From NCBI GenBank assembly GCA_946406305.1, contig CAMJKC010000100.1, positions 1-6,264 of the forward strand: a stretch of 6,264 nucleotides of DNA. The letters run 5' to 3'. The stretch's first letter is position 1. Each line of letters begins with the position of its first letter. This document shows positions 1 through 5,831 of the stretch, in pieces. This DNA comes from an uncultured Lachnospiraceae bacterium (lineage in GTDB: Bacteria > Bacillota > Clostridia > Lachnospirales > Lachnospiraceae). Made by a program: the position numbers and the translations under genes. The notes under the pieces were generated by a model, which made no database searches, had not been told where the DNA came from, and saw only the letters and a program-made list of their open reading frames with translations.

Positions 1-341
1 GTTTTGCCGACCAATTCCAAAGCCTGCCGTGTACCGCACTCACTACAAATTTCTTGCTTATTATCAACTCTTGAAAGAGCAGGTCGCCCTTTATACTCTT
101 TTTTGCAAATAGGACAAGTTCTTATGCGAACACAACTATCTTCACCATATGCTACTCCTAAACTTGAACCTGTACTCCATCTAACATGTATTGTCCCCAT
201 ATCATCAACATCAGTTACTTTGCCACGAGTCCCACTTGGAACTGGGTGATATGGATCATTCATTTCAATTAACTCTACTGTACATCCTTCCGGATACTCT
301 TCTTTTAATCTCTCTATTTCTTCTCTACTCGGATTTTTCAT
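1..341 (-). CDS. DUF4314-type protein with C-terminal zinc ribbon (partial, runs off the left edge)
   Basis: Reading the minus strand from the ATG at 341 gives 113 codons without a stop, so the 3' end is outside the window. Residues 1-75 open with MKNPSREEIERLKEEYP and contain GTRGKV, DDMGTIHVRW and STGSS. This matches the small beta-rich DUF4314 domain known from Bacillota phages and mobile elements. Residues 76-102 form a treble-clef-like zinc site with C76-P-I-C79 and C99-S-E-C102 around GRPALSRVDNK. The start overlaps the end of the upstream gene by 17 bases, and GGAGG lies 10 bases before the ATG, so translation is probably coupled. The biochemical role of the family is unknown; nucleic-acid binding is only a guess from the zinc ribbon. 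Family recognition is from memory of the motif pattern. Confidence 0.85.
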   Translation of the reverse strand, partial: MKNPSREEIERLKEEYPEGCTVELIEMNDPYHPVPSGTRGKVTDVDDMGTIHVRWSTGSSLGVAYGEDSCVRIRTCPICKKEYKGRPALSRVDNKQEICSECGTRQALELVGK

Positions 342-1098
342 CTTTTTCTACCCTCCATGCACTATTACCACTTAAGTTTTTCATTAGTATTGCTCTTGTT
401 TCTTTGAACTCTGGTCCAATAAGCTCTAACCTTAAAAGAAAACATCTCCATTGATATCTCTCATTAACTATAGGCTTTTCAGTTGCATTTACCCTTTGTT
501 GTTCCTTTGCCGAGTGGCATAACTTTGCCAAGAACTCACTATAGGCTTTTAACTCTTCAGGTGTTGTATTGCCGTTAAACCATTCAAATCTTAATTCATT
601 ATTTTCGGTCTTAAATGATAAGTCATCAGTTTCAAACACCTTCTTCATAAGGTTTGCTTTTGAATCAATTATGCTTCTAAGTCTACTAAGTGCTCCTTCA
701 TCATAATTCTCAAGTGGGAATGAAATGACATACCCATCAATTTTTGAATCATTAGGTATTACTTGATGTTCTTTTTTGACTCTCTCTTTCTTTACCACTT
801 CTTTTGGTTCTTCTTTTGCTTCTTCGGTTGGTCTTGTCTTTGGAACTGCCACCTTACTTTTACTTGCTGCTCCTTCTTTGTAGCCTTCTTCTTTTAAATG
901 CTCAAGCAACACTTTTATTGTGTCTTCTGACATTCGGTTTCCTATTATCATAGTTCCATTCCTGTCAATTTCAATTGACCTAATCTTGTAACTACAACTT
1001 GGAACTCCTAAGTACTCAACATCTGCCTTTAAAAATGTGCCAACACTCTCTGCGAGTTTCTTTCTGTCTTTTCCTTGTACTCCATACTTGATTTCCAT
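325..1098 (-). CDS. Conserved prophage protein, 'virulence-related protein' type, function unknown
   Basis: 257 residues with three visible parts. Residues 1-75 form an N-terminal domain (MEIKYGVQGKDRKKLAESVG, then a YLGVPSCSY segment and an IDRNGTMIIGN strand). Residues 78-115 are a highly charged Lys/Glu/Pro linker. Residues 118-257 form a C-terminal domain with YVISFPLE near 123-130 and a YQWRCFLLRLELIGPEF segment near 215-231, ending in LMKNLSGNSAW. This layout matches proteins often labelled 'virulence-related' in clostridial prophages, usually beside methyltransferases and terminase genes. The label has no mechanistic meaning that I can support. AAAGGAG lies about 10 bases before the ATG. 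A roughly 100-base gap separates it from the methyltransferase cluster, so it may have its own promoter. No catalytic motif, signal peptide or membrane segment is evident. Confidence 0.8.
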   Translation of the reverse strand: MEIKYGVQGKDRKKLAESVGTFLKADVEYLGVPSCSYKIRSIEIDRNGTMIIGNRMSEDTIKVLLEHLKEEGYKEGAASKSKVAVPKTRPTEEAKEEPKEVVKKERVKKEHQVIPNDSKIDGYVISFPLENYDEGALSRLRSIIDSKANLMKKVFETDDLSFKTENNELRFEWFNGNTTPEELKAYSEFLAKLCHSAKEQQRVNATEKPIVNERYQWRCFLLRLELIGPEFKETRAILMKNLSGNSAWRVEKDEKSE

Positions 1099-1131
1099 TT
1101 CGCATATCTCCTTTCAATTTTGTTAGCACAT

Positions 1132-1159
1132 ATATTACCGTAAGTTGTGTAAATAGCAA
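1132..1159 (-). promoter_or_regulatory. Possible sigma-70-type promoter for the gene starting at 1098
   Basis: On the minus strand TTGCTA (1154-1159) and TAATAT (1132-1137) are separated by 16 bases. Each hexamer matches the consensus at four of six positions. Transcription would begin near 1125 and give a short leader carrying the AAAGGAG site of the next gene. It lies in the only sizeable gap between genes left of the terminase. In AT-rich DNA such matches arise by chance, so this is tentative. Confidence 0.3.
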
Positions 1160-1182
1160 GTTGTTTATTTTGTCCTATAAGC

Positions 1183-1201
1183 GTTCTAAATGTGTTCTAA
1201 A
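1183..1201. repeat. Two direct copies of GTTCTAAA spaced 11 bases apart
   Basis: GTTCTAAA occurs at 1183-1190 and again at 1194-1201, about one helical turn apart. The second copy includes the stop codon of the upstream methyltransferase fragment. The pair lies about 25 bases upstream of the candidate -35 box, so it could be an operator or chance. Confidence 0.35.
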
Positions 1202-1592
1202 ACAACAGCTTCTTAAATATTGCTTCAAGGCAATTTACAACTATAGAGTTGCCTGCTTGCTGATAGAGCCTTGCATCTGAATTAATCTTTCGTGCCTTAT
1301 CAAAGTCGGTATCATCAAAGCCCATAAGTCTCCAGCATTCCTTTGGTGTTAGCTTTCTTATTCTCAATTTCTTTTTATCATAATCCATAAGTTTTCCCTC
1401 ATTCCTTAATTTAACATATTCACACACTTTCTCTTTTTTCTCATCAAGTGTTAGTCCGTTATCATTTATTGTTATGGCATGTTCCGCACCTTTAAGTAAA
1501 CATAGTGCAGGACTAATACCATCTTTTTCAATTATTCGTCCATTACAAAACCCTCTCGGATTGTATGATCCAAGTTGTATTATCTTATTCAT
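1197..1592 (-). CDS. C5-cytosine methyltransferase, C-terminal part (recognition segment plus motifs IX and X)
   Basis: 131 residues from the ATG at 1592. Residues 1-44 look like a target-recognition segment (GRIIEKDGISPALCLL, then AITIND). After a charged helix-like stretch, residues 77-92 give motif IX (RIRKLTPKECWRLMGF). Residues 107-118 give motif X (ARLYQQAGNSIVV), whose GNS forms part of the cofactor pocket in this family. It has no catalytic Cys, no FxGxG and no ENV, so it cannot methylate alone; those lie in the ORF at 2373-3128. Known split C5 enzymes such as M.AquI assemble from two chains, which makes a two-chain enzyme plausible. A TTG six bases upstream (1598) is in frame, but the ATG matches the ATG used at the other junctions. 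It overlaps the preceding module by 8 bases. Confidence 0.85.
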   Translation of the reverse strand: MNKIIQLGSYNPRGFCNGRIIEKDGISPALCLLKGAEHAITINDNGLTLDEKKEKVCEYVKLRNEGKLMDYDKKKLRIRKLTPKECWRLMGFDDTDFDKARKINSDARLYQQAGNSIVVNCLEAIFKKLLF

Positions 1593-1782
1593 ACACAACT
1601 ACTGCTCCTCCACCATCTCTTGTTACTGTAGGTGCTAACTTTGACTTATAAACAACCGGATGTCCTACCCCTGTATCAAGAGTTTTTAGTCTTGCTTCTG
1701 GATATTGATAACCTACAGTGTCATATGGCTCTACCCTATTTTCAGCAATTAATCTATTACATAATGTTTTAACCTTTGTCAT
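1585..1782 (-). CDS. Stand-alone methyltransferase recognition-like module 4 (small ORF)
   Basis: 65 residues. The layout is CNRLIAENRVEPYD near 8-21, QYPEARL near 26-32, a Thr-rich APTVTR near 50-55, and the terminal GGAVVVYE. It shares the N(x)LIxENxVxPYD and SY/QYxxxR pattern with the modules at 2179-2373 and 1769-1969. TVT matches the Thr-Val/Leu/Ile hallmark of C5-methyltransferase recognition domains. GGAG lies 9 bases before its ATG, inside the end of the upstream ORF, with which it overlaps by 14 bases. No catalytic motif is present. I infer a subunit or alternative recognition unit for the split enzyme encoded around it; an inert relic is the alternative. Confidence 0.7.
   Translation of the reverse strand: MTKVKTLCNRLIAENRVEPYDTVGYQYPEARLKTLDTGVGHPVVYKSKLAPTVTRDGGGAVVVYE
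1589..1608 (-). promoter_or_regulatory. Dual-coding junction, module 4 to C-terminal part
   Basis: On the minus strand GGA-GCA-GTA-GTT-GTG-TAT-GAA encodes GAVVVYE, while the following ORF begins at the ATG within TATGAA. GGAG lies 12 bases before the ATG here, one codon farther than at the other module junctions. Confidence 0.6.
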
Positions 1783-1969
1783 AAACTACAACTCCATAAT
1801 TAACTACATTTGTTTTAATACAAGGGCTTATGCCACCAGTCATTTGTTTATGTAGTTTGTTATCTTTTATCTCATTTAGTCTTGCATTCGCATATGATAA
1901 ATCAATAAAGTCATAAGGTTCTAATAAGTCACTATTAATAATTCTATTTATCACTTCATCTTTCATCAT
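1769..1969 (-). CDS. Stand-alone methyltransferase recognition-like module 3 (small ORF)
   Basis: 66 residues from the ATG at 1969. It shows INRIINSDLLEPYDFIDLSYANARL near 7-31, then GGISPCIKT near 45-53, and ends NYGVVVYDKG. The SPCIKT segment stands where related enzymes have SPTLTT, so the usual first Thr is replaced. An in-frame TTG at 1975 would add two residues, but the ATG has AGGAG 9 bases upstream and matches the neighbouring junctions; a second ATG at 1966 is also possible. It overlaps the preceding ORF by 14 bases and the following one by 14 bases. It is probably translated by termination-reinitiation from the module before it. The recognition role is inferred from similarity to the sister modules and from position between motifs VIII and IX. 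Confidence 0.7.
   Translation of the reverse strand: MMKDEVINRIINSDLLEPYDFIDLSYANARLNEIKDNKLHKQMTGGISPCIKTNVVNYGVVVYDKG
1779..1795 (-). promoter_or_regulatory. Dual-coding junction, module 3 to module 4
   Basis: GGA-GTT-GTA-GTT-TAT-GAC encodes GVVVYD in one frame and supplies GGAG, a 9-base spacer and the ATG of the next ORF in the +1 frame. It differs from the junction at 2183-2199 at one base of 17. Confidence 0.65.
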
Positions 1970-2186
1970 AGACAACTACTCCTAAACTCCCACTGCAAGT
2001 TATGGTTTGTGACATTCTCTTTTGCACTCTTCCTCTTCTTGTATTTTGCCCCATATAAGATAAATCAATACCATCAAAGACTTCAGCAATTAAGTATCCT
2101 AAGTCTGTCGCATTCTTAATATAAAAGAACCCATCTGCTTTTATGCCAAGCATTGATGGATTCTCTTTAAAATAATCTTTAATCAT
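1956..2186 (-). CDS. Stand-alone methyltransferase recognition-like module 2 (divergent, longer N-terminus)
   Basis: 76 residues, the longest of the four modules. The first 30 residues (MIKDYFKENPSMLGIKADGF and onward) have no counterpart in the others. From about residue 31 it rejoins the shared pattern with LIAEVFDGIDLSY, then GQNTRRGRV, MSQTITCSGS and the terminal LGVVVYDER. TIT fits the Thr-Ile/Val/Leu signature of recognition domains. GGAG sits 9 bases before the ATG, within the last codons of the module upstream, and the two overlap by 8 bases. The extra N-terminal segment could give a different DNA contact or come from another phage; this cannot be decided from sequence alone. Confidence 0.68.
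   Translation of the reverse strand: MIKDYFKENPSMLGIKADGFFYIKNATDLGYLIAEVFDGIDLSYMGQNTRRGRVQKRMSQTITCSGSLGVVVYDER
1966..1982 (-). promoter_or_regulatory. Dual-coding junction, module 2 to module 3
   Basis: GGA-GTA-GTT-GTC-TAT-GAT encodes GVVVYD and holds AGGAG with a 9-base spacer to the next ATG. It differs from the junction at 2183-2199 at two of 17 bases. Nine coding bases (GAT GAA AGA) separate the TAT codon from the stop. Confidence 0.65.
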
Positions 2187-2373
2187 AAACTACTACTCCA
2201 AGAGTGTCGGAATGAGTGGACAAGCAACTACAAACATTTCTATCTTTGCCATTAGTGAGTTTAACTTGTTTATGTTTCATTGCATATGTTCCGTAAGAAT
2301 GCCTTATGACATCATATGGCTTTACAAGGTTTTCTCTTATCAGCATATTGCAATATTGCCTTTGTAATTTCAT
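2179..2373 (-). CDS. Stand-alone methyltransferase recognition-like module 1 (small ORF)
   Basis: 64 residues with CNMLIRENLVKPYDVIRHSY near 8-27, then CSCLSTHSD near 48-56 and the terminal TLGVVVYD. The CLSTxSDTLGVVV ending resembles the TLTTxxDxLGVVV stretch before motif IX in single-chain phage C5 enzymes. It starts at a TAATG junction, sharing one base with the stop of the catalytic fragment upstream. A weak GAGG lies 6 bases before the ATG. Lacking every catalytic motif, it most likely acts with the flanking halves or is a spare recognition unit. I recall similar 60-70 residue ORFs beside phage cytosine methyltransferases but could not check this. Confidence 0.7.
   Translation of the reverse strand: MKLQRQYCNMLIRENLVKPYDVIRHSYGTYAMKHKQVKLTNGKDRNVCSCLSTHSDTLGVVVYD
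2183..2199 (-). promoter_or_regulatory. Dual-coding junction, module 1 to module 2
   Basis: GGA-GTA-GTA-GTT-TAT-GAT encodes GVVVYD; GGAG lies 9 bases before the ATG of the next ORF. The old frame stops at the TAA immediately after GAT, so a terminating ribosome is only a few bases past the new start. Confidence 0.65.
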
Positions 2374-3128
2374 TATTGCCTCACAAAATTATCTACAGGT
2401 CTACTCCCTGCTTTAGTAGTCACACACTTTCCAACCTCTCTATCTATGCTTCCTTCAAACTGCTCTTTCCTTGGATACCCACCTGTGTCTTCCTTGCTAA
2501 AACACTTGATTAACTTGTCAGATAAAAAATACTTCTCATCTACTTTCTCTTCAAGTAGGTCTTTTAAGAAGATTTTTAATTCTTGCTTCTCAGGAAATGT
2601 GAAATCTTTGTCTATGTCTTTGCGAATTGATATAGTGAACACTCTCTCACGATTCTGTGGGATGCCGTAATCCTTGGCATTCATTATTTGATAATAACTC
2701 TTATACCCCAACTCATCCATTCTTTCTAAATAGTTATTGAAATTGTGGATATGTTTCTTTGATAAAAGATTTTTGACATTTTCCCACAAGACATACTTTG
2801 GTTTAATCTTCTCTATAATTCTTAATGACTCATACATAAGAGATGATCTTGTACCACTTCCTTCATCACCACCTGCTTGTTTACCAGCTATAGAGTAGTC
2901 TTGACAAGGCGAGCCATGTCCGATTAAGTCAATGTCTTTATAATCTTTATCCCATCCAGTTATATCTTGCACAGGAAATAAAGTATTATTGATTGCATTG
3001 TAACTTGCTACAGCATACTTATCTATTTCAACATAATCTACAACTTCTACATCTATGCCAATTCTCTTTAATGCTTTAGTAGTCGCACCTATGCCGCCGA
3101 ATAATTCTATCACTCTAAACTTGCTCAT
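2373..3128 (-). CDS. C5-cytosine DNA methyltransferase, catalytic N-terminal part (motifs I-VIII)
   Basis: 251 residues. Motif I is VIELFGGIG (6-14), binding S-adenosylmethionine. Motif IV is GSPCQDYS (72-79) with catalytic C75. Motif VI is WENVKN (115-120) with E116. Motif VIII is YGIPQNRERVF (154-164). The tail (about 185-251) resembles the beginning of a recognition domain, with GKCVTTKAGSRPVDNF just before the stop. Motifs IX and X are absent and are encoded downstream at 1197-1592, so the protein is short of the usual 300-400 residues. Its start overlaps the upstream methyltransferase gene by 14 bases, with GAGGTG 8 bases before the ATG. The stop and the next start share a base in TAATG. 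No matching restriction endonuclease is visible, so it probably protects or marks phage DNA rather than forming a restriction pair. Confidence 0.9.
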   Translation of the reverse strand: MSKFRVIELFGGIGATTKALKRIGIDVEVVDYVEIDKYAVASYNAINNTLFPVQDITGWDKDYKDIDLIGHGSPCQDYSIAGKQAGGDEGSGTRSSLMYESLRIIEKIKPKYVLWENVKNLLSKKHIHNFNNYLERMDELGYKSYYQIMNAKDYGIPQNRERVFTISIRKDIDKDFTFPEKQELKIFLKDLLEEKVDEKYFLSDKLIKCFSKEDTGGYPRKEQFEGSIDREVGKCVTTKAGSRPVDNFVRQ

Positions 3129-4389
3129 TCTTAAACACCTCTTCGTATTTCATTTCTTTGCCACCACGAATAACAGTAATATCAGATGTATTGCCTTCTT
3201 TAAACTTTTTATATCGCTCAACAGCAACATCTACAAACTTTGGTTCTAACTCAACTCCATAACACACTCTATTTAACTGTTCGCAAGCTATGAGTGTTGA
3301 TGCTGAACCTAAGAATCCATCAAGGACTAATCCATTTGTTTGTGTTGATAAACCTAAAAGATAAGCAAGTAATGGAACAGGCTTAGAACTTGGATGACCA
3401 AATCCGTCCTCTTTAGAGTTCTTTATGCCATCGAATTCAAATACCGCTTTTTGTTTTTGGTCGCCATACCATATATGCTTTCCTTGCTTTTTCCATCCGA
3501 AAATTAGCGGTTCCATGTTAAATTTCCAGTCAGTTCTCATAAATGGTGCTCTTGGTTTTTTCCAAATAAGACCTGCACCAACTTTAAATCCAGAATCTTC
3601 AAATGCATCATAGAATACTCTTGCTTTCATAGTTGCATAGAACACATAAATTGATGCATCATTCGCCATATACTCATTAAAGTTCGCAAATACCGACATT
3701 AAAAATTTAACGGCATCCATATCATTTAAGTCATCATTCTTTATTTTTCCTGATGCACTTTCAAGAGCTACAAAATATGGTGGATCGGTTAACACAAGAT
3801 TCACTTTCTTATCTCCAAGCAACTGTTTATAAGTCCCTTCAAATGTTGAGTCTCCACAAATAACTCTATGCTTTCCAAGTTGCCAAATGTCTCCTGCTTG
3901 AGAGAACACAGGTTTCTTTAATTGCTCCTCAACATCAAAGTCATCTTCTTTTGCTTCAGTTGGTATCTCAAATAATGAATTTAACTCTTTCTCATCGAAC
4001 CCAAGAATATCTATATCAAAATCAAGACCCTTTAAATCTTCAATCTCAACTTTTAACATCTCATTATCCCAACCTGCATTTTCAGATAGTTTATTGTCTG
4101 CTATGACATATGCTTTTATTTGTGCTTCAGTTAAATGCTCTGCCATAAGACAAGGAACTACCTCAAGCCCAAGTTTTCTTGCTGCAAGAATTCGTCCATG
4201 TCCCGCTATGATTGTGTTATCTTTTGAAATGATAATCGGAGTCATAAAGCCAAACTCTTTTATTGATGCTGCTATTTGTGCTACTTGCTCATCTGAATGT
4301 GTGCGAGAGTTTCTTGCATATGGTATCAACTCTGATACTTTTCTCTTTTCAAATTTCAATTCTTGATTTTGTATTTCTTGGTTATCCAT
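3115..4389 (-). CDS. ParB-like domain fused to a DPPY-type DNA methyltransferase (N6-adenine or N4-cytosine)
   Basis: 424 residues. Residues 12-140 form a ParB/Srx-like N-terminal domain (VSELIPYARNSRTHS, then IIAGHGRILAARKLG at 60-74, where ParB has its GxxR box). Residues 163-400 form the methyltransferase: CGDS at 178-181, DPPY at 202-205 (motif IV, target-base pocket), HPSSKPVPLLAYLL (motif X-like), and LDGFLGSAST at 356-365 (motif I, cofactor site). Motif IV before motif I indicates the beta-type order. The fusion is common in phages and usually lacks a partner nuclease, as here. GGAGG lies 7 bases before the ATG. The target sequence, and adenine versus N4-cytosine, cannot be read from the sequence. 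The ParB-like part may bind nucleotide or DNA; its role here is unknown. Confidence 0.92.
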   Translation of the reverse strand: MDNQEIQNQELKFEKRKVSELIPYARNSRTHSDEQVAQIAASIKEFGFMTPIIISKDNTIIAGHGRILAARKLGLEVVPCLMAEHLTEAQIKAYVIADNKLSENAGWDNEMLKVEIEDLKGLDFDIDILGFDEKELNSLFEIPTEAKEDDFDVEEQLKKPVFSQAGDIWQLGKHRVICGDSTFEGTYKQLLGDKKVNLVLTDPPYFVALESASGKIKNDDLNDMDAVKFLMSVFANFNEYMANDASIYVFYATMKARVFYDAFEDSGFKVGAGLIWKKPRAPFMRTDWKFNMEPLIFGWKKQGKHIWYGDQKQKAVFEFDGIKNSKEDGFGHPSSKPVPLLAYLLGLSTQTNGLVLDGFLGSASTLIACEQLNRVCYGVELEPKFVDVAVERYKKFKEGNTSDITVIRGGKEMKYEEVFKNEQV

Positions 4390-4416
4390 CTCAATTCCTC
4401 CATCAAAAAAGAGACT

Positions 4417-5247
4417 CTATACAAGTCCCCATTCTGCTAATTTCTCAAATCCACCTAACTCTTTAATGTAATCAAGTGCGACTTTTGTAATCTCTTTATA
4501 CGGCTTACTTACTCCATCTATTACTACATCTTTATCACCAATGGCACATACTGCATACTTTACAGGAAGTTCAGTCTTTCCACTTAACTGTGCCATTTTA
4601 TGCAAATAGACATTTACTGCCACATCGGCTTTGCTGATATCTTTAAAATGTAATCCTCCGCCAGTTACCGCTCTTCCTAAGTCAGAGCCTAACTTTCTAT
4701 TACAAGCTCCTGTATCAACATCCGAACCTCCAGTCCAATATCCAAGTGGATTAACTATTACATTCTTGATACCTGTTAGTTCTAATTCCTCTTTTAGCTT
4801 ATCGCTATCTACATTTGATTGACAAGCAATAAGTGTGTCAGTTTCACTATCATAGATGAACTTACCATCAAATGTGTATTTCTTATAAAGTGCTCTTACA
4901 ATTCTTGTGAGTTTCTTTTCTTCCTCATTCACTCTACATCCTTTGAAGATGCCATTGTCACCACACTTTATAATCTTAGATTGATTGTTTGCGAGATGTT
5001 CATCTTGTGGAACTATCTGCAAATCAACCTTAACATTAAATCCTGCAATTCTATGAACTATATCTTCAATGTCCTCTCTCTTATAGTTCACACTTGTCTC
5101 AATGATAATGTGACAATTACCGTGTCCTAAAAGACACTCGCCTGCAATCTTTGGACTATCTTGCATCTTATATCCTAAATCAACTATTGCTCCACCTATC
5201 CTATCGCAAATTTTATCAGGATGGCTTGGGTTTACTTTTTCAAACAT
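4417..5247 (-). CDS. metK: Compact phage S-adenosylmethionine synthetase
   Basis: 276 residues against about 380-400 for bacterial MetK. The enzyme makes S-adenosylmethionine from methionine and ATP, the donor both methyltransferases downstream need. Visible family motifs are SHPDKICD (8-15; the usual form is GHPDKI), CGDNGIFKG (95-103, in place of GDQG), GGSDVDTGACNRK (173-185, the GGPxGDAGLTGRK region) and GGGLHFKD (196-203, in place of GGGAFSGKD). The N-terminus is clipped just ahead of the HPDK motif, and the shortfall must come from removed internal loops. Key His, Asp and Lys positions survive but several motifs are altered, so activity is likely but unproven. It begins 2 bases after the small terminase stop, and its AGGAGG lies inside the end of that gene, indicating translational coupling. 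Confidence 0.88.
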   Translation of the reverse strand: MFEKVNPSHPDKICDRIGGAIVDLGYKMQDSPKIAGECLLGHGNCHIIIETSVNYKREDIEDIVHRIAGFNVKVDLQIVPQDEHLANNQSKIIKCGDNGIFKGCRVNEEEKKLTRIVRALYKKYTFDGKFIYDSETDTLIACQSNVDSDKLKEELELTGIKNVIVNPLGYWTGGSDVDTGACNRKLGSDLGRAVTGGGLHFKDISKADVAVNVYLHKMAQLSGKTELPVKYAVCAIGDKDVVIDGVSKPYKEITKVALDYIKELGGFEKLAEWGLV

Positions 5248-5249
5248 TT

Positions 5250-5795
5250 TTACATTCCTCCTATATTCATAATGGCCATCATTTTTTTACCTGTGTCATC
5301 ATTTTCGTAATATAGACTTGAAATTGACCTTTGACGGATTATATTGTCTATATTGTTATATGACACATTTAGTGTTCTTTCTTGCTCTTGCAGCATTTGG
5401 AAGAATGGATTAGGTTGTATGTTTCCATTACTTCCTTTTTTGACAACATATCCATACTCACTCACATAGTTTTGTAGTTCTATGTATCTGCACCTATTCA
5501 TTACATATTGCTCTATCAGGTTCTTTGGAACTTTATCCTCGCATCCACTCTTTTTGATCCATTCAAGCACTCTCTTGTACTCTTCCTCAGCCTGTAGGTA
5601 TGTGCCATTCTTTTGTTGCTTGGTCATATAGTCTCTTAGTGGTGGCAAGTCACTATCAATCACTTCAACATCTACTGACTCCCCTTCCACAGTTCGTGCT
5701 TTTAGCACATTTGCATCAAGTTTTCCTTCAAGTATCTTTTGTTGGTCGGACTTTTTCTTCCTACCAGAATTTGCCCTAAATCCACCTCTTGACAT
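5250..5795 (-). CDS. terS: Phage terminase small subunit, P27-like family
   Basis: 181 residues from the ATG at 5795. The opening MSRGGFRANSGRKKK is the basic, Gly/Arg-rich leader common in P27-type small terminases. Residues 50-115 are helical with PPLRDYM, a YKRVLEWI helix and YVMNRCRYIELQNYV. Residues 116-160 contain GYVVKKGSNGNIQPNPFFQML and a C-terminal helix (ERTLNVSYNNIDNII), typical of the family. Small terminases recognise phage DNA at pac or cos and direct the large subunit to cut and package. The large subunit is not in the window; methylation genes intervene instead. An in-frame TTG at 5837 would add 14 residues but has no ribosome site, whereas AAGGGGGT lies 4 bases before the ATG. 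The repeat cluster just upstream could be its binding site. Confidence 0.88.
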   Translation of the reverse strand: MSRGGFRANSGRKKKSDQQKILEGKLDANVLKARTVEGESVDVEVIDSDLPPLRDYMTKQQKNGTYLQAEEEYKRVLEWIKKSGCEDKVPKNLIEQYVMNRCRYIELQNYVSEYGYVVKKGSNGNIQPNPFFQMLQEQERTLNVSYNNIDNIIRQRSISSLYYENDDTGKKMMAIMNIGGM

Positions 5796-5799
5796 ATTT

Positions 5800-5807
5800 A
5801 CCCCCTT
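5800..5807 (-). promoter_or_regulatory. Ribosome binding site deciding the small terminase start
   Basis: AAGGGGGT on the minus strand differs from the full anti-16S complement AAGGAGGT at one base and ends 4 bases before the ATG at 5795. It supports that start over the in-frame TTG at 5837. Confidence 0.7.
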
Positions 5808-5831
5808 TTTTGCTATGTCTTTTTTAGCAAA

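Noticed and set aside
4..454. Plus-strand open frames at 4-249 and 191-454
   Set aside because: They lie opposite the DUF4314 and unknown prophage genes, have no convincing ribosome sites, and show no recognisable domains.
1099..1196. A rho-independent terminator after the methyltransferase cluster
   Set aside because: No GC-rich stem followed by a T-run is present on the minus strand in this gap.
1593..1598. TTG start at 1598 for the C-terminal methyltransferase fragment (and the similar TTG at 1975 for module 3)
   Set aside because: The ATGs two codons further in fit the position used at the other junctions and have better spacing from GGAG.
1197..3128. Reading the six methyltransferase ORFs as one gene broken by sequencing errors or as a pseudogene
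   Set aside because: The junctions are too regular: four shift into the same +1 frame at the same TAT-GA position, each with its own GGAG, and each old frame stops within a few codons. The duplicated module architecture also cannot come from single-base errors. Raw-read inspection would settle it.
2316..5130. Plus-strand open frames of 60-103 codons scattered opposite the methyltransferase and synthetase genes
   Set aside because: All are antisense to genes with clear family motifs, with compositions typical of reverse-complement shadows.
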